Of a DNA stretch of 64,000 nt, positions 9,858 through 24,600 are shown piece after piece; within the stretch, counting starts at the first letter, position 1, and every line of letters begins with the position of its first letter. The notes under the pieces are model-generated. The model was not told the origin of the DNA. It saw nothing but the letters and a program-made list of their open reading frames with translations, and did no database searches. The DNA comes from Anaeramoeba flamelloides (taxonomy: Eukaryota > Metamonada > Anaeramoebidae): NCBI GenBank assembly GCA_027625915.1, contig JANTQA010000029.1:9300001-9364000 (forward strand), written 5' to 3'. A program made the position numbers and the translations under genes.

Positions 9858-10825
9858 AAATGTTTTTTTTTAGTTTTAAATGGTAAATTTAAAAAAAAGT
9901 TAAACTAAAAGGATAAACTTTCTGGAAAAGCATTCTAATTTAATATATTAACTTATTCTTTGATTTCAATATTTTCTCAACCCCAATTTTTAAAAAAAAA
10001 ATAAAAAAGTGCACAGAAATTTCAAAAAATAATTTTGATATTCAAAAGTTGAGAGTGTTTTTATTCTAAAAAAATTTATCCCAGTAGTTTAATTGAATTA
10101 AGTATGAAACTTAGATTTCGAAAAATATTAATCAGAAAAAAATAGTGCTTAATTTTATTAAGGACATATTAAAATTCTGAAGAAAAATAAGCAATTTCCA
10201 CACCCTTTGAACTGATCATTAAATTATTTTGATTTTTGCAACTATAAAATAATAAAAATATGAAAATATTTTTTTTTTTTTCAATTTTTAGTTAAATATT
10301 TCGGAAGATTATTAAACCCAAATAGTTCATCAAATGCTGATTTTAACAATATTCTAATTAAATTTAGATGTTTATATCTCAATTTAAACAAAATTTTCAA
10401 AAAAAATATAGCCTCCCTTCTTTAATACATAAAAAGAATTAGTTCATTTTTTTTTTTTTTTAATTAAATAATAAAAAATAGTAAAGTAGATTTTATCCAA
10501 CATTTTATAAAAAAATTCAATAAGAAATTTTTTCATTGGAAAGTTTTTTGTATTTAAAAAAAAGAAAATAAAATGAATTAAAGAGATATTACAAAAAAAA
10601 AAAAAAATAAAATGTTTTTATTTATGAGAAAATTTACAATCAAAAAATTCCTTTTATTATATATTCTAAAAAAAAAAAAAAATAATAATAATAATAAAAT
10701 AACTAATGTTAAGGATAAAAAATAAAATTTTAATATCAAGGGATAATAAATTAAATATCAAATAATTCTCATTACTTGCATATAAATTTATTAAATTAAA
10801 GAAAAAACAAAAAAAAAAAAAAACA

Positions 10826-12423
10826 TTATTTTAAGGTAATTGATAAATTTGAAGTGATGATTTTACCATCTTTTAAACCAATTATTAAAAAGTTGTCTGA
10901 TGCTAAGCAAAGGAATGACGTAATAATTGAATTTACTTTAAATTGTTTAATATGGTTTAATGAAGGTAAGTGCCAGATATCTAACTGGTTTTCTTTGGAA
11001 GTGAATAGCAATTTACCAGTAATACCAAGTTTTAAAATATTAAATTCAACATTTGGAATCGATTTCAATCTTGGGCCATTGATTGAACGGATTGTTAAGT
11101 TTTGCTCCAAATGGGAATAAGTAATAATATCACCATTTTTGCTTACCTTTAAGAAGGTTATTGGGTATTTATTTTTAATCTGTCTAATCAGTTTTTTCTT
11201 AATAAAAGAATAAATATTTATAAAGCCATCCAACGAAGCGGAAACTATTAAATCAAAATCCGGATTGAAATCAAGACATAGAATTTCTTCTTTATTACCA
11301 AATAAAACTTGTTCAGATTTTAAATTAATATGTTTTTTCATATTTTTTTTATTTATTTTCCAAATCCTGATGGTAGAATCTGCAGATCCCGCGACTAAAT
11401 AATTATTTCTACAAACTACCGAAGTTACAGCAGCTCCAAATACTTGTATTGTCTGTAACAGTTCATTTGTTTCCATTGAATTGACTAAAATGGTATTATC
11501 CCAATAACCACAACTAATTATAATTTCGTTTTTTGGACAAATAGCGAATAAATAATTTGATTGTAATTTATAACTTTCAATTTTACTATCAATGGGAATC
11601 CCGATATAGCCTTGATCATGATTATTTGAAGGAATTAAATTTAATTTAATAATTTTATTTTTATTTTTTTTCTTGTCCCTTTTGATAGATTCAATATCGA
11701 CTGTTGAACATAAAAGAATTTGTGATTTTCTTAATTGATCCAAAGAAAAAATTGTTATATCTGAAAATGAAATTAAAGACTCATAATTATTATTTGAACT
11801 TTGGTAAATTTCCAAATATTTGATTTCTTCGTCCATAGATATCTTTTGAATTTCAAAATTATTAATATTATTATAATTGGGCACATGGTCAATTTTTCCA
11901 AAATTTGTATTAAATTTCGGTATGAATTTTGACCCAATACGCTTTGGGTGTGGCTTAGAAAACAACTTTTGTGGGCATTGGCCATAACTTTCAATTTGGG
12001 TTCGTCTTGTATTTCGTTCCTTACCCTCACTAATTTTATCTAAATCATTATTTTCCGGATAAGTACATTCATGAAATACATTGATCGCCTTAACTGCTTC
12101 TTGCCCTCTTGATTTATATCCAAAAATTAAGTCAATCCAATGATGTAAATTTTGACTTACATATTCGCTTTCCAATGCCTCCCTATTGATCCTAATAAAT
12201 TCATAGACTGAATTATTTGCCCATCGTGGTAGTTCCACATCATTGATTCTTTCATTGGTCTCTCTTGTAACACCTAAATCTAATTTGTTGAGATTTAGTA
12301 AAAACTCTGGTAAATAATAAAATTCTGGTATTAGTTCGTGGACAAAAGTAATGCTATTCATGATTTTTTTCCAGCAACTTTTAATGGATCTGAAGACTCT
12401 ATCTGGGTTATCAAATTTATTAT
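10826..12423 (-). CDS. BEACH gene exon 7 (BEACH C-half and WD40)
   Basis: The acceptor is TTAATAG before ATAATAAATTTGAT; with the G from exon 6 it restores DNKFDNPDRVF, matching the GGKFDHPDRLF of BEACH domains. The ATG at 12361 is internal. It then carries ELIPEFYYLPEFL, the HHWIDLIFGYKSRG signature and NVFHECTYPE, then about five WD-like repeats (IRIWKI, INIYSF, LDIWHL). Stop TAA at 10826. Confidence 0.93.
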
Positions 12424-15400
12424 CTATTAATCAGTTTTAATAAGAATGAGAATTATGAGAAATTTTCAATTTTTTTTTTTTAATTTTTGGTTAAAGATTT
12501 AGAGAAATACAATAAAGATTAAGATGGATAAAAATTTAACTGAAATATGAGATGAAAAACATTTTTTTTTCCATTTTGTACTTGAGTTGTAAATTTTTGT
12601 GAATAGTCACAAAAATTCACAAAAAATAAATTTAAAAATGAAAATTTTTGCTCAATAATCTGAAAAATATAACTTTTTTTGTTGTTTATTTGGGTGATTT
12701 AATAGGGAAAATTATTATTTTTCAAATTTGGTCAAATTCTCATTTTTTTCAAAATAGTCAATTTCGTTGGAATATATTGGATGTAGGTATTTAAAACGCC
12801 TTTTAGGCAAGGGTAAGGTATTTTAGGGTATGGTTTAGGTATGTTTGGGTCGTTTGGATTGTATGTTAGAGAATTTTGGCAAAGATTTTGAAAAAAAAAA
12901 TAATTAAGAGAGTAATCACAATTAGACTTGTCTCACTTGTATTTGTAGGGAAAAAATTTTCCACTTAAAATTTTTGAGTTAAAATTGGGTTCCAAACAAA
13001 TTTTTATAAATATTTAGTATTGATGATTTCAAAATTTTGGATTTTTCAACAATTTAAGTAATAAAATACTACCAATCGTAAAATAATCTTTTTGATTTTT
13101 CCTCCTACAATTCTAAAAAAACATTTAAAACTTTCATACTCATGATAATAATTAAGAAACTCTTCAAAAATACAAAAAAAATCAATTTGACCGATTTTGA
13201 AATTTGGCCAAATTTGAAATTTAATAATATACCCATTTAATAACGATGCTTAAAAATAAGATTTATTTTTGTTCGAATTATCAGCACAGCAAATACTTTT
13301 TTGGAATAAAACAGTTCAAAAAATGATTCACAAAAAATAGAAAAACTGTAACAAGCAAATTCCCAAAGAAATTAATTTGTGGCATTCTGTTCACAAAATT
13401 TCATGACCACCTGTTTTAGTTCGAATATTGTCTAATTGGAATGTTAAAAATTTTATTTATTCCAGAAGTTGTTTCTAGAATTTTTTTGTGATTGAGTAAT
13501 ATGGAATTCACAGAATTAAACATTAGAAAAAAACTAGGTAAAATTTTTTTTGAAATCTCTTTTAAAACATAAATTTTTATTTTTGGGAATTTTATAGAAA
13601 AACCTTATTTTTTTGTGTAAAAACAAATTTGAAATGAAAATAATTTTTCAAATTTTTGAAAAATTAAAGGATTTTTTTATTTGGAAAAATAAGACACAAA
13701 AAATTAAAATTTTGATTCTTTTTTGCATTTTTTCCCCTGAATGAATTATTTTAAACTTTGTTTCAGTCAAAGGGGTATCCGGAAAAAAACATTTTTTTCA
13801 AATGTCAATTATTTTATATAATTGACCTTTAAAGAAAAAATAAGAAATAAACAGAATAATACACATCAAAGAATTGTTGATATATGTCTGTAGTGAAACT
13901 AATTAATCAATAGATTTTCTTAAAAATTTCAAAACTCAAATTCTTAGGGTCCTATTGAGAAAAACAACAATGTTCATTTTGATCTCCCACTGGTATTTGA
14001 ACAATAAATAGGAAACAATTTTCACTTCATTTTCCATATTTTTCTTTTAGAAATCAAGTCCCCAAACGAAATGTATTGGGATTTGTGGTCTCTATTTGAA
14101 AAAGGAAATGAAAATTTTTCACATTTATTCTTGTAATATCAGGATCAATGATTGAATAAAATTACAATAGAAACCAATATGATTTCTCTACAATCATTTC
14201 CACAGTTTCAATAACATTAGAATAACACATTTTTACCAAGTGACTATTGATCTTGCAATAAAAAAAATTTTTGCAACTGAATTACGTTTCGTCAAAAAAA
14301 AATTAAAAAAAAAAAAACAAAAATGTGAAAAAGTAATTTCAATTTTGAAAATTTCCAAAATACATTTTTTCTTCTAATATCCAGCCAAACCCTTTAAATA
14401 CATGTAATTCACCCATTACAACTGGGCCTCTTTGACTTGAAAATGGTTTATATTGGAAAGAAGAGTTACAAAGGAAAAAGTATCAAGTGGTTACTTGCTA
14501 ATACCGAGACACTGAAACACGGCAGCACGAGTAACTTGAAAAGAAAAAAAACCTAATGAAAAGGCTAAAAATGTCAAGGTTTAAATCAGATCAAGATCAA
14601 AAAGAAAAAAAGAAATGATAACAATTAAATAACGATTTCCCCAAATGAACATTCATGATCAATTATTAAATTCAATTAAATTAACCAAAAGTATCGTGGC
14701 TATGATTTCGGGTGTTAATTAAAGACAAGCATTGATGTTTGTTTAATTTTTTACCAATTGCTTCTTTATAAACCCCTTTTAAATTGATTTCTTTTTTCTT
14801 TTTTTCTTATCATTTTTTTTTTAAATTTAATTTGAAAAAAAAAAAAAAATAGCAAATAAAATGGAAGAAACAGATAAATACAAAACAAATTGAGGCTATG
14901 CAATTTTGACTGAAATTAAAAATATTTATTATCAAGAAATCTTATTTTTAATCATTTTATATTTCCAAAAGAACTTTGAAATTTTGCATGATATTTTTTT
15001 TTCAGGGGGATGAAATGGTTTGCGGAAGAGAATAACCAAGCTCTATTTCGACCAAGGTACATTTTTTTTTAGAAAAAATTAAAATATTTTATAAATATCA
15101 ACATTTGCTTCATAGATATCATCCATTTTAGATGTAAATTAAAAGTAATTCAAAATAAATTTAGAGTCTCACTCCACTCAAACAAAATTTGTCTTTTCGA
15201 AGCTTATCGTGATCGATATATATATATATATATATATTATACAAAAAAATGTAGATATTCTAAAAATGTTGTATATCTACAAATTTCTTTATTTTACAAA
15301 AATTCCCAAAAAAACACAAAAATTAAAAAAAAAAAAAAAAAAATTACCGTGTAATTCTATCACCCTTGAAGTATATGGCTCTAATCTTATTAAATAATAA

Positions 15401-15800
15401 ATAACACAAGCAGAACTCAGATAATGAGAACCATGATGAAATGGGCTTTGGCCATCCATTTCTAAAAATGATTCATATCGATCTGTTAAAATTTCAATAT
15501 TATTTTTTTGCAAAATACCAACCTATATATATATTTATTAATAAATGAATAAACAAAGCATAAAATGAACGAATAAACAAGAACAGTGAGGTTGAATTAA
15601 TTAATAAAAAATTTGAAAATAATTTTTACTGGCTTTGTTAAATCTCTATATATTTTTTTATTTCCTAAATCAATTGTTTTTGAATTGCAATCTTGTATAA
15701 TCCAAGGAAATATAGGATATCTATTTATTTTAAAAGAAGTATAAATAATTGTTTAAAAAAGGATTATTATCATTTTGTAAATACAAATATGAAACACACA

Positions 15801-15846
<46 letters not shown>

Positions 15847-18800
15847 ACTGAGAAAGATCATTATAAGTTCTACCAGAATAATAATTTAAATACATCAAAT
15901 ATTGGAAATTTGAAATTTCTCTATTTAACCATTTTTTAGTAAAATTATTTCTAAAATAATTTTCAGCGGTTTTTTCATTTAATTCAATTATTTTGAGATT
16001 TTTGAGTTTCAAATTTTGAATTTTTTTTAAAAATTTTTTTCTAGATTTTACAGAAAGATTAAAGAAATAACTTTTTTTTTCAATTGTAAAAACTTCAATT
16101 GCAGAGGGTTTATAAAAATGCCAACGATGGAAAATTTTAGTAATAGATTTTAAATGTATTGAAATCTCATATTTTTTAAAAATGATATTTTTTTTATTTT
16201 CTAATTGACCGTTATTTGGTTTGAATTGTAAAAAATCGCTTGACAAAATTAAAAGGCCATCAAAGATATTTTCTATTGAAATCATTTTACAGTTTATTGA
16301 ATAAAAGCTACTTTCCTTCTTGTTTTGTAAGTGGGAAGGCGATTCGGATGCGGTCGATAAAATTGATGTTGTCGATTGCGACGATGATAACGGCGATATT
16401 GATGGCTTGGGGGATGATGATTTTGCAATTTGAATGTTGGTTGAAGACATTGTTTTTGATAAATGTAAAAGAGGCTTTGAAGACGTTATTTTGGATTTGA
16501 TAGACGTTGCCCCCGATGATGACGATAGGGATCTTGGGTTTTTTGGCCCATCCTTTAATTTTGACAGACTTTTTATTTTCAATGTCAAGTTTTTAAAGAT
16601 TGGAACAAACGATAATGTATCTATATAATTATTCCTGAGCTGGTTAACATTATTAAGATAATTTTGTTTCCAAATTAATAAAGAATGAAACAAGATTGAA
16701 TTTTGTTTTTTTTCCTTAAATAGTTGATCTTGGCTTTGTTTCCATTCATTGATTTTGACTAAAAACTCCTTTTCATTTTTGGAATCTCTTTTCATTGACG
16801 CAATTTTATAATCGATCAATTGATAATTTTTCTTTAACCGGATTCGTTTACCTTCATTGTTTTCAATTTGATCGAGTTTCCAATTAAATTCTTGATCATA
16901 TGAATATAATAATGGATAGCTTTTCAATAAATTATTTAAGCAATCAAAAAATGCTTTATTTTTTTTAAAATTTATATTTTGTAATTTGATAAGAAATTTG
17001 ATGATCTCATTTTGTTCTTTTTTCGAAATTTCAGCTTTATTATTTTTTAATTTCTTCTCAATATTATTAAAATTTTGAATATTTTTTTTATTTTTTCTTT
17101 CATATTTATATAATCTATTAATTTGTGTTTTTTGAACCAAATTAAATTTTTCTATTCGGTTTTTCATTACTTTGCTTTGTACAAATTGATTCATGATAGG
17201 TTTCAATTGTTTTTCAATTGAATAATTCCATTGCTCTGTTTTAAAAATTTTGGAAACTCTCTTTTTACTGGTTAATAAAAAGATATTTTCTTTATTGTTT
17301 TTGTTTAATATTGGCTTTCCCTTTCCATTTTTTAGAGTTTTTTGGAAAAAGGAATAATGCTTCATAATGAATTTTTTAATTTGATGACTTAATAAAAGCT
17401 TACATTCTATATATTGCTTTCTTCTTCTCTGTTCAAACTCTTTTTCCCTTTGTTTATTTTTGTTATTTTTTTCTTGATCTTTTTCTTCATCGTTTACTTT
17501 TTCTTTTTCTTTTTCATTTCCATGTTCTTTTTTATTTTCTTTTTCTTTTTTATTTTCTTTTTTATTTTCTTTTTTATTTTCTTTTTTATTTTCTTTTTCC
17601 TTTTCTTTGTCTTTTTCCTTTTCATTTTCATTTTCTTTTTCTTTTTTAACAGTATTCTTTTTATTACCTTCACCTTTTTCCTTTCTCTTTTTATCTTTAT
17701 TAATTTCTTCATTTTTTTTCTTTTTCTCATTTCCGATTTTATCTTGATTATTATTATCATTTCCTTTTACACTTTCCATTTGGTCTTTTACACTTTCTAT
17801 TTCTTCTTTGTTTACACTCTTTTTTGAATTTCTTTTTTTTTTTAATTTTATATTTTCTAATTTATTACAAAAAAATAATAAAGAATTTATTAAATTATAT
17901 AATGAAATTAGTAATATTTCCTTAACATTTTTAGAACGGTAATTAATTACGGGTTCTTTAGGTTTATATGAAATCGTGTTTCTTCTTCTGGATAATAATG
18001 GACTATTGTCATTGTTATCATTTTGAGTTTTTTTATTCGGAGATAAAAAACTTGAATTTTTTTGAGTATTGAGAAATTTTGCGATTAAAAAGTTTTGCTT
18101 TTTAATTAGCTTTGAAAACAAAAGAGAATTTTTTTCAGGAAATATATTTATTATTAAATCAATAACAATTTGTTGTAAAGTTAATACATTTTTTTGTTCA
18201 ATAATAAAATAATTTATTCCATTACTTTCTTGATCTTCATTGTCATTATTATTATTCGGATATTTTAATAAATCAAAAATTAAAGAAATAGTCTTTTTAG
18301 CGCAAAAAGAATATTTCCAAAACCCATTTTTATTCAAATTTTTTTTTGAATGAATATTAATGTTTAGTGTTTCATTTTTTTCATTTATTTTAGTTGTAGT
18401 TTTTAACATTATGGGTATTAATTGAATGAAATTTATTAAATTTTGAAGAAAAATTTCTTTTTTGTTTCGTTTTAAAATATTTATTCGATTAATTTGTCTT
18501 TGACTTGTTGGCTTTTCTTCTTGTTGATTATAATTGTTAATTATTTTTTGGATTTCAATAATTAAATTATAAATTATTATTGAAATAATTGAATTACAAT
18601 TTAATTTTAATTCTATTTTATAATAATTTAAAATAGACCAAGTTTCAATAATTATTTTACAACCATCTTTTAAATTTAATATACTATAAAGAATACAATC
18701 AGTAAAGATTGAAAAACATAAATAATTTAATTCTTTTTTGATAATAATATCTTTTTCATCATCATCATCATCATCATCATCTTCTTCTTCTTCAGATATA

Positions 18801-19463
18801 TCTTCTTCATCGTAATTATCATCATCATCATCATCATCACCATCATCATCATAGTCATCATCATCACCATCATCTAAATCATCATCTACATTATGATTAT
18901 TACTGTTGCTGTTGCTTTTTTTATTCTTTTTATTCCCTTCATCTTTTTCCTTTTCTTTTTTGTCCGTATTCTTTTTATTACCTTCACCCTTTTCCTTTCT
19001 CTTTTTATCTTCATCAATTTCTTCGTTTTTTTTCTTGTTATTATTTTCTTTTTCATCATCATTATAATTGCTTATTACCTTATTAATATTTTTATTGTAT
19101 TTTAATACTGTATTTAATGGTTTAAAACCAATTAATTTATTAGACAAGCATTTTAATAAATAATATTGCCAATATTTTTGACCAATAAAAAATTTTAAAT
19201 TTCGTTTATTACTTTGAATTAATAATTGTAATTGTCTAAAAGCTTTTAAAATATTTAAATTTTTATTATAGCATAGAATTTTTAATAAAAAATTTATTAG
19301 GAAATAATTTGGCAATTTAATATTTTGTAATACATAAAAAGAAGTTGATTTAATAAAAGATTTTGTGAAAATTGCTTTTATAATAGTATTTTTATAGTGT
19401 TTTTCATTCAAGCCAATATTCATTATATGTTTGTTTTCGAGATTAATATTATCATCATCACTC

Positions 19464-19518
<55 letters not shown>

Positions 19519-21576
19519 CATTATTATCATTTTTTATAATCACAGTACTGTACTGTTTGATAATATTAAATAAATATTTATTTATTTTTGAAAAAAAAGC
19601 ATCTTTTGGTAATATATAAATAAAATATTGTATTAGTAAATTAAAATCTTCATCTTCATTACGTATGTGTGGATTGCCGTTCTTGATATATATTCTAAAA
19701 AATAATTTAATAACATTTTTTCTAATGCTTTCGTTTTGAATTTTTAATAAAATAAATAATTGGTAGACAATATTTTTAAATTTATATTTTTTTTTTAATT
19801 GAAAAATAATTTTGGTAATTATATTTAATATTTGCTTTTGGTCTTCAATTGATTCTGTATTTATACAATAGTTTAAAATATCAATTAAATTGATATCAAT
19901 TTGATTTTTATTAATATTTTCATCTTCCGTTCCCTTGTTTATTTCATTTTTCTTTAGATTACCGTTATTGCCATTATTGGTATTATTGCCTTTACTCAAT
20001 TGATTCTTATTTTTTTGTTTCAAATTAGGTTGATTGCCTTTTTCGAAATATTCATAATCAAATAATATGTTAATAAAGCATTTTAATAATTCAATTCTAA
20101 TTTTTTTAATAGATTTAATTGCTGGCCTTTTTTTGAAAAAAACATTTAAGGGACGATTAATTTGAATGATTTTCCCCTTAGAAAAATTGTTTGCAACGAG
20201 CCAATAATAATTTTTTAATATTAAGATTAAAAATTTATTATTAAACCAATTAGATTCTTTATTTGATGAATTTAATTCTTTGGAAAAAATATTATTTAAA
20301 AATTTAAAAAAAGATATTTGAAATTTTTCATGACAATAGATCCATAAATCAAAATTAAATAAAAAATGATTTATAAATTCGTTTATTAAAATATTAATTT
20401 TTAAATTTATTAAAAATTTTTTCATAATTTTAATTAGCCTAATTGTAATAAATATTGGGTTTATTTTTTCAAATAAAATAGCAAGTATTTGAAAAATTTT
20501 CGAATTAATAATTTTTTTTTGAAATTTCTTATTATGTTGATTAATAATTATTAATTTAAAAATTAGATCAATTAAAGTATTTAAGTTCATGGACAATTGC
20601 TTTTTGAATTTTTTATGTTTCAAATTATTTTTTTCAATTTGTAAACCAAATGGCAAACATTCAAAAAATGGGAAAAATAACTCAATACCTCCTAAAGAAT
20701 TGATGTATTGAGAAATATTTGGTTTTCTTATTATAGTAATATTACGAATTGTAATTTTTGGGGGAGTATGCTTAGAATGTAATTCATCTATATTCAAAGA
20801 AATTTTATTATTAGTAAGGAATCTAACTGGGTCAATATTGATTATTATTTTATCAGTGGTGTTTTTAGAATCATTTATTAATTGCATTGGATTACTTTTG
20901 AAAAAAGTCCCTTTGTAAAGGGTAAAATTATTACTATTACTATTACTATTATTATTATTATTATTATTCATTATTAATTTTGAAATATCCTTCTTTGTTA
21001 AAGTATAATTTAGAAACCTAATTCGACCCATTTGTCCTTTAAAATTATAATTTTTCTTTAAAGTATCCTGATCTAACTGTTTTGATTTGAAAATATTACC
21101 AATTGAATTGTAAATAAAAATATTTTCATTAAAATAAGGATAATCTAAATAAATACTATTGATCAATTTTGAATTAATAAATAAATTAATTTTTTGTTTT
21201 TTATTTTCTTCCTCATATTCTTGAGTAATGGTTAAAAAAAAATTTTGGTTTTTAATTACTAAATCGTTATTTAATTTTGTTTTAAAGATTTTTTTTTTTT
21301 TTTTTAATTTATTTTTTCCTTTTTTATTATTTATTATTTGAAATATTAAAAAATAATCTTTTTCAATTTCTTTTTGTTTTTCATTATTTTTATCAAGTGT
21401 AATTTCCCTGTTATTCCCTCCTTTTTTTTCATTCTTCTTCATACCTACTTGCCGCCTTTCCCGTTTATTTTCCCCTTTCTTCCCCCCTTTCTTTTCCTTT
21501 TGCTTTACCTTCTCGTTTTCTTGTTCTTTTTCATTTTTTTCTTTTTCTTTCTCATTATCTATTTGACCAATATCAC

Positions 21577-21636
<60 letters not shown>

Positions 21637-24600
21637 TTGAATAATTATTTGTATTATTGATAATGTTTTCTGATTTGATATATAACTGAATACCATTTCC
21701 GTTTTCAGTTAAAAATGAAAAAATCATTGGGTGATAATTGTTTTCTAATTTTCTAATTTTTTTCAAAAAAGAAAATTTGATCCAAGTGAAAAAACTCCAA
21801 CCAGTTTTGTCCCAACTTACAAAGGGATCTAATTTGATAAAACAATTATTTGTTCCATTAAAAAAAAATTTATTTCTGGACATTAATGATTGGAAATTAT
21901 TTGAATTTATTTTATTACAATTAATTAATTTTTTTAAAATTTGTAAAATTGCAAAAAAATTTTCAATATTTTCATTTTTTTTTGAAAAAAAAGATAATAA
22001 TTGAAATAATGAAAATAATTCTATTGAATTACTGAATTTTGAACTTAATAATTGAATCAAACAAACGATTTTCCCAATTAAATGATTATTTTTAATTTTG
22101 GATTTGATTATTTGCCTTGTTAATAAATTAATTAAATTTAAATCCCTTTTTAAGCATTGGTTTAGGTTATGTTTCGATTTTTTTATTAATAATAAAAAAT
22201 TATTTAGCACTGACGAATAATTCCCATTGGCTTCATTTAAACAAACAGTAAATAAAATTGGGATTAAAATTCTATTTTTGATTTTTGATTTCTTTCTAAT
22301 TGTTACTGGTAATTTACTTTCAAGTATTAATCCAAAGATTATTTCAGTTAAATTGATAGAATCGTTATTTATATTTTTGGTATAAGCCTTTTCTAAATAT
22401 TGAGAAAATGTTTTTTTACCAAAATATAAATTAAAAATTTGTGTATTATAATTATTTTTGCTAATTATTGAAGAAAGAAATCTTAATAATAATTCAATTA
22501 ATTTGCTTGTACAAAACCCAAAATTTAAAAATTTCTTAAAAAATTCAAAAATTTCTCTTTTGATAAAATTCTCTTCAAGAAAATTTCTTTTCTTTTTAAT
22601 ACTTATTATTATATTGGATAATATTTCTTCACTTAAATTATTATTATCACGAATTCGAATACTTTGTGAGGTATTTCTTTTATTATCAAGTTTTATTTTA
22701 TTTATTTCCTTCATTCTGATAAAAATTATATTATCTAAAATATTGCTTAAAAAATTATTCCATTTTTCTTTGTATTTATTTGTTACGACCACTAATGTTT
22801 GATTAATATGTCTTAAGGAAAAATCCTTTTCATTTGGTGAATGTAGTAATCTAATAAATAATTGGATTACAGAATTGGATTTAATAGATTCTAGTCTTAA
22901 AATTTGATTCTTCAATAATGAATCTAAAATATCTAAATAAATGTTTTTCAATTTTTGAGAAAATTGATTTATTTTTTCAATATTAATATCACCGCCATTA
23001 TTATTGCCATTACGAACGTATTTATCATTACTACCGAATTTACCATTACTACCAAATCTATCATTACGATTGAATTTGCCCTTAGAATTATCATTATCCG
23101 TAGGCTGTGGTTTTAAATCTATTAAATAATGAATAGTATCAGAAATTGAATCTATTTGTTTATTATTAATTAAATAATTTTCAGCAATTTTATTCGAATT
23201 TTCAAAAATTTCTAAAAAGGCTTTCCCAGTATACCAAAGAATAATAAAATTCGATCTTAATTTTTTTAAAATATATAACAATATTTTAAATTCATACTGT
23301 TTATTATTATTATTGTTGTTGTTGTTTTTATTATTTTTGTATTTTTTAGGTGTGTTTGTTATTTTTTGTTGATTATTTTTTGTTAAAAAATTTTTAGAAT
23401 TTATCAAAGAAATAAATTTAAATATAATAATAATAATAATTCTCCATTGGTTTTGATAAATATTCAAAAACTTTAATGAATTAATATTTTTGAAAAAATA
23501 TTTGGAATTAATTAGAATCTCCCAAAAATTATTTTGGTTTAAAGTTTTTAATAATTGCTTATTAATATTTCCAATAAGCAATTTTAAAAAATATGGTTGT
23601 AAAATTGGTGAATATTTTTTTAAGATTTGTCGATATTTATTTAATTCATTTTCCTTATATTGGTTATTAAATAATTGTAAGCAATAATATACAATTTGAT
23701 ATTTAATCGTGTTCTCGATTTTTGGCAGCTTATTCTTATTTTTGTCACTATTTTCTAAAATATTCTTTTTTAAAGGTGAATTTGTTTGCTTTTTATTAGA
23801 TATATTGATATGATTTTGATAATTTTTTTCACTTTCAATGAAAATGTTATTTAATAATTTAAATATTTCATCAATTTCTGGATTCGTGTCTTTTATAAAA
23901 ATAACATTAATTTTATTAAAATTGATAACATTTTTTTTTTCTTTTTCTTCACTTATCTTAATTTTTAAATTATTCTTATTATTCTTATTAAAATGGGTAT
24001 TATCAGTATCTTTATTATTGAATTTTGATTTATTATTTAAAATATTTTCAAATTCTTTATTATCAGTAATTATAAATGGTGATCCAATTAATTTTGATTT
24101 TCGGTTTGTATTCTTTCCTTCATTTATTTTTTTTTTAACTGTAATTGCTAAATTGTTCATGATTTCTTTGATAATTATTTGTTTCATTGTTTTTTTCTTT
24201 TCTTTTCTCATTTTTAAATTTAGTTTTTTATATTTATTTAAAAAATATTTTAGTTGATATGATGGGAATGTATAACTTGTCCATAATAAAAAATCTGTTA
24301 ATCCAGATAAATAATTTCGATTGTTGATATAGAATTCATTATAGATATTGTTTTTTATTAAATATAAAACAGCTTTTAATAATTCAATTTGAATTTGAAA
24401 CTCAAAATAATTTTTCTTTTTTTTGGAAATTTTATTATTGTTGTTGTTTAAATATTCATTTTTATTATTTATAATTTGATTATTAAATTCTTCAAAACTA
24501 AGATTGGATATTCCATTAAAATAATAGAAATTTAAAATGATTTCATTTTCAATTTTTTTAATTGTATTTATTTTTGTATTTTTTCCAGTGTTAGTTTCAT

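Larger units (their letters stand above)
7024..10825. other. Intergenic region, repeats, no convincing gene
   Basis: AT-rich DNA with many homopolymer runs. Between about 8160 and 9080 there are scattered copies of GTAGAGTGCC-type motifs (listed separately). The only frame with mixed composition is the minus frame at 9603-9857. I see nothing else that can be supported. Confidence 0.5.

Noticed and set aside
14990-15060. Mixed-composition stretch in BEACH intron 6 that first looked like the next exon
   Set aside because: None of its frames matches BEACH sequence in phase, whereas the acceptor at 12424 restores the domain exactly.
17414-17827. 137-codon plus-strand Phe-rich frame
   Set aside because: It is the complement of Lys/Glu repeats in exon 4 of the BEACH gene.
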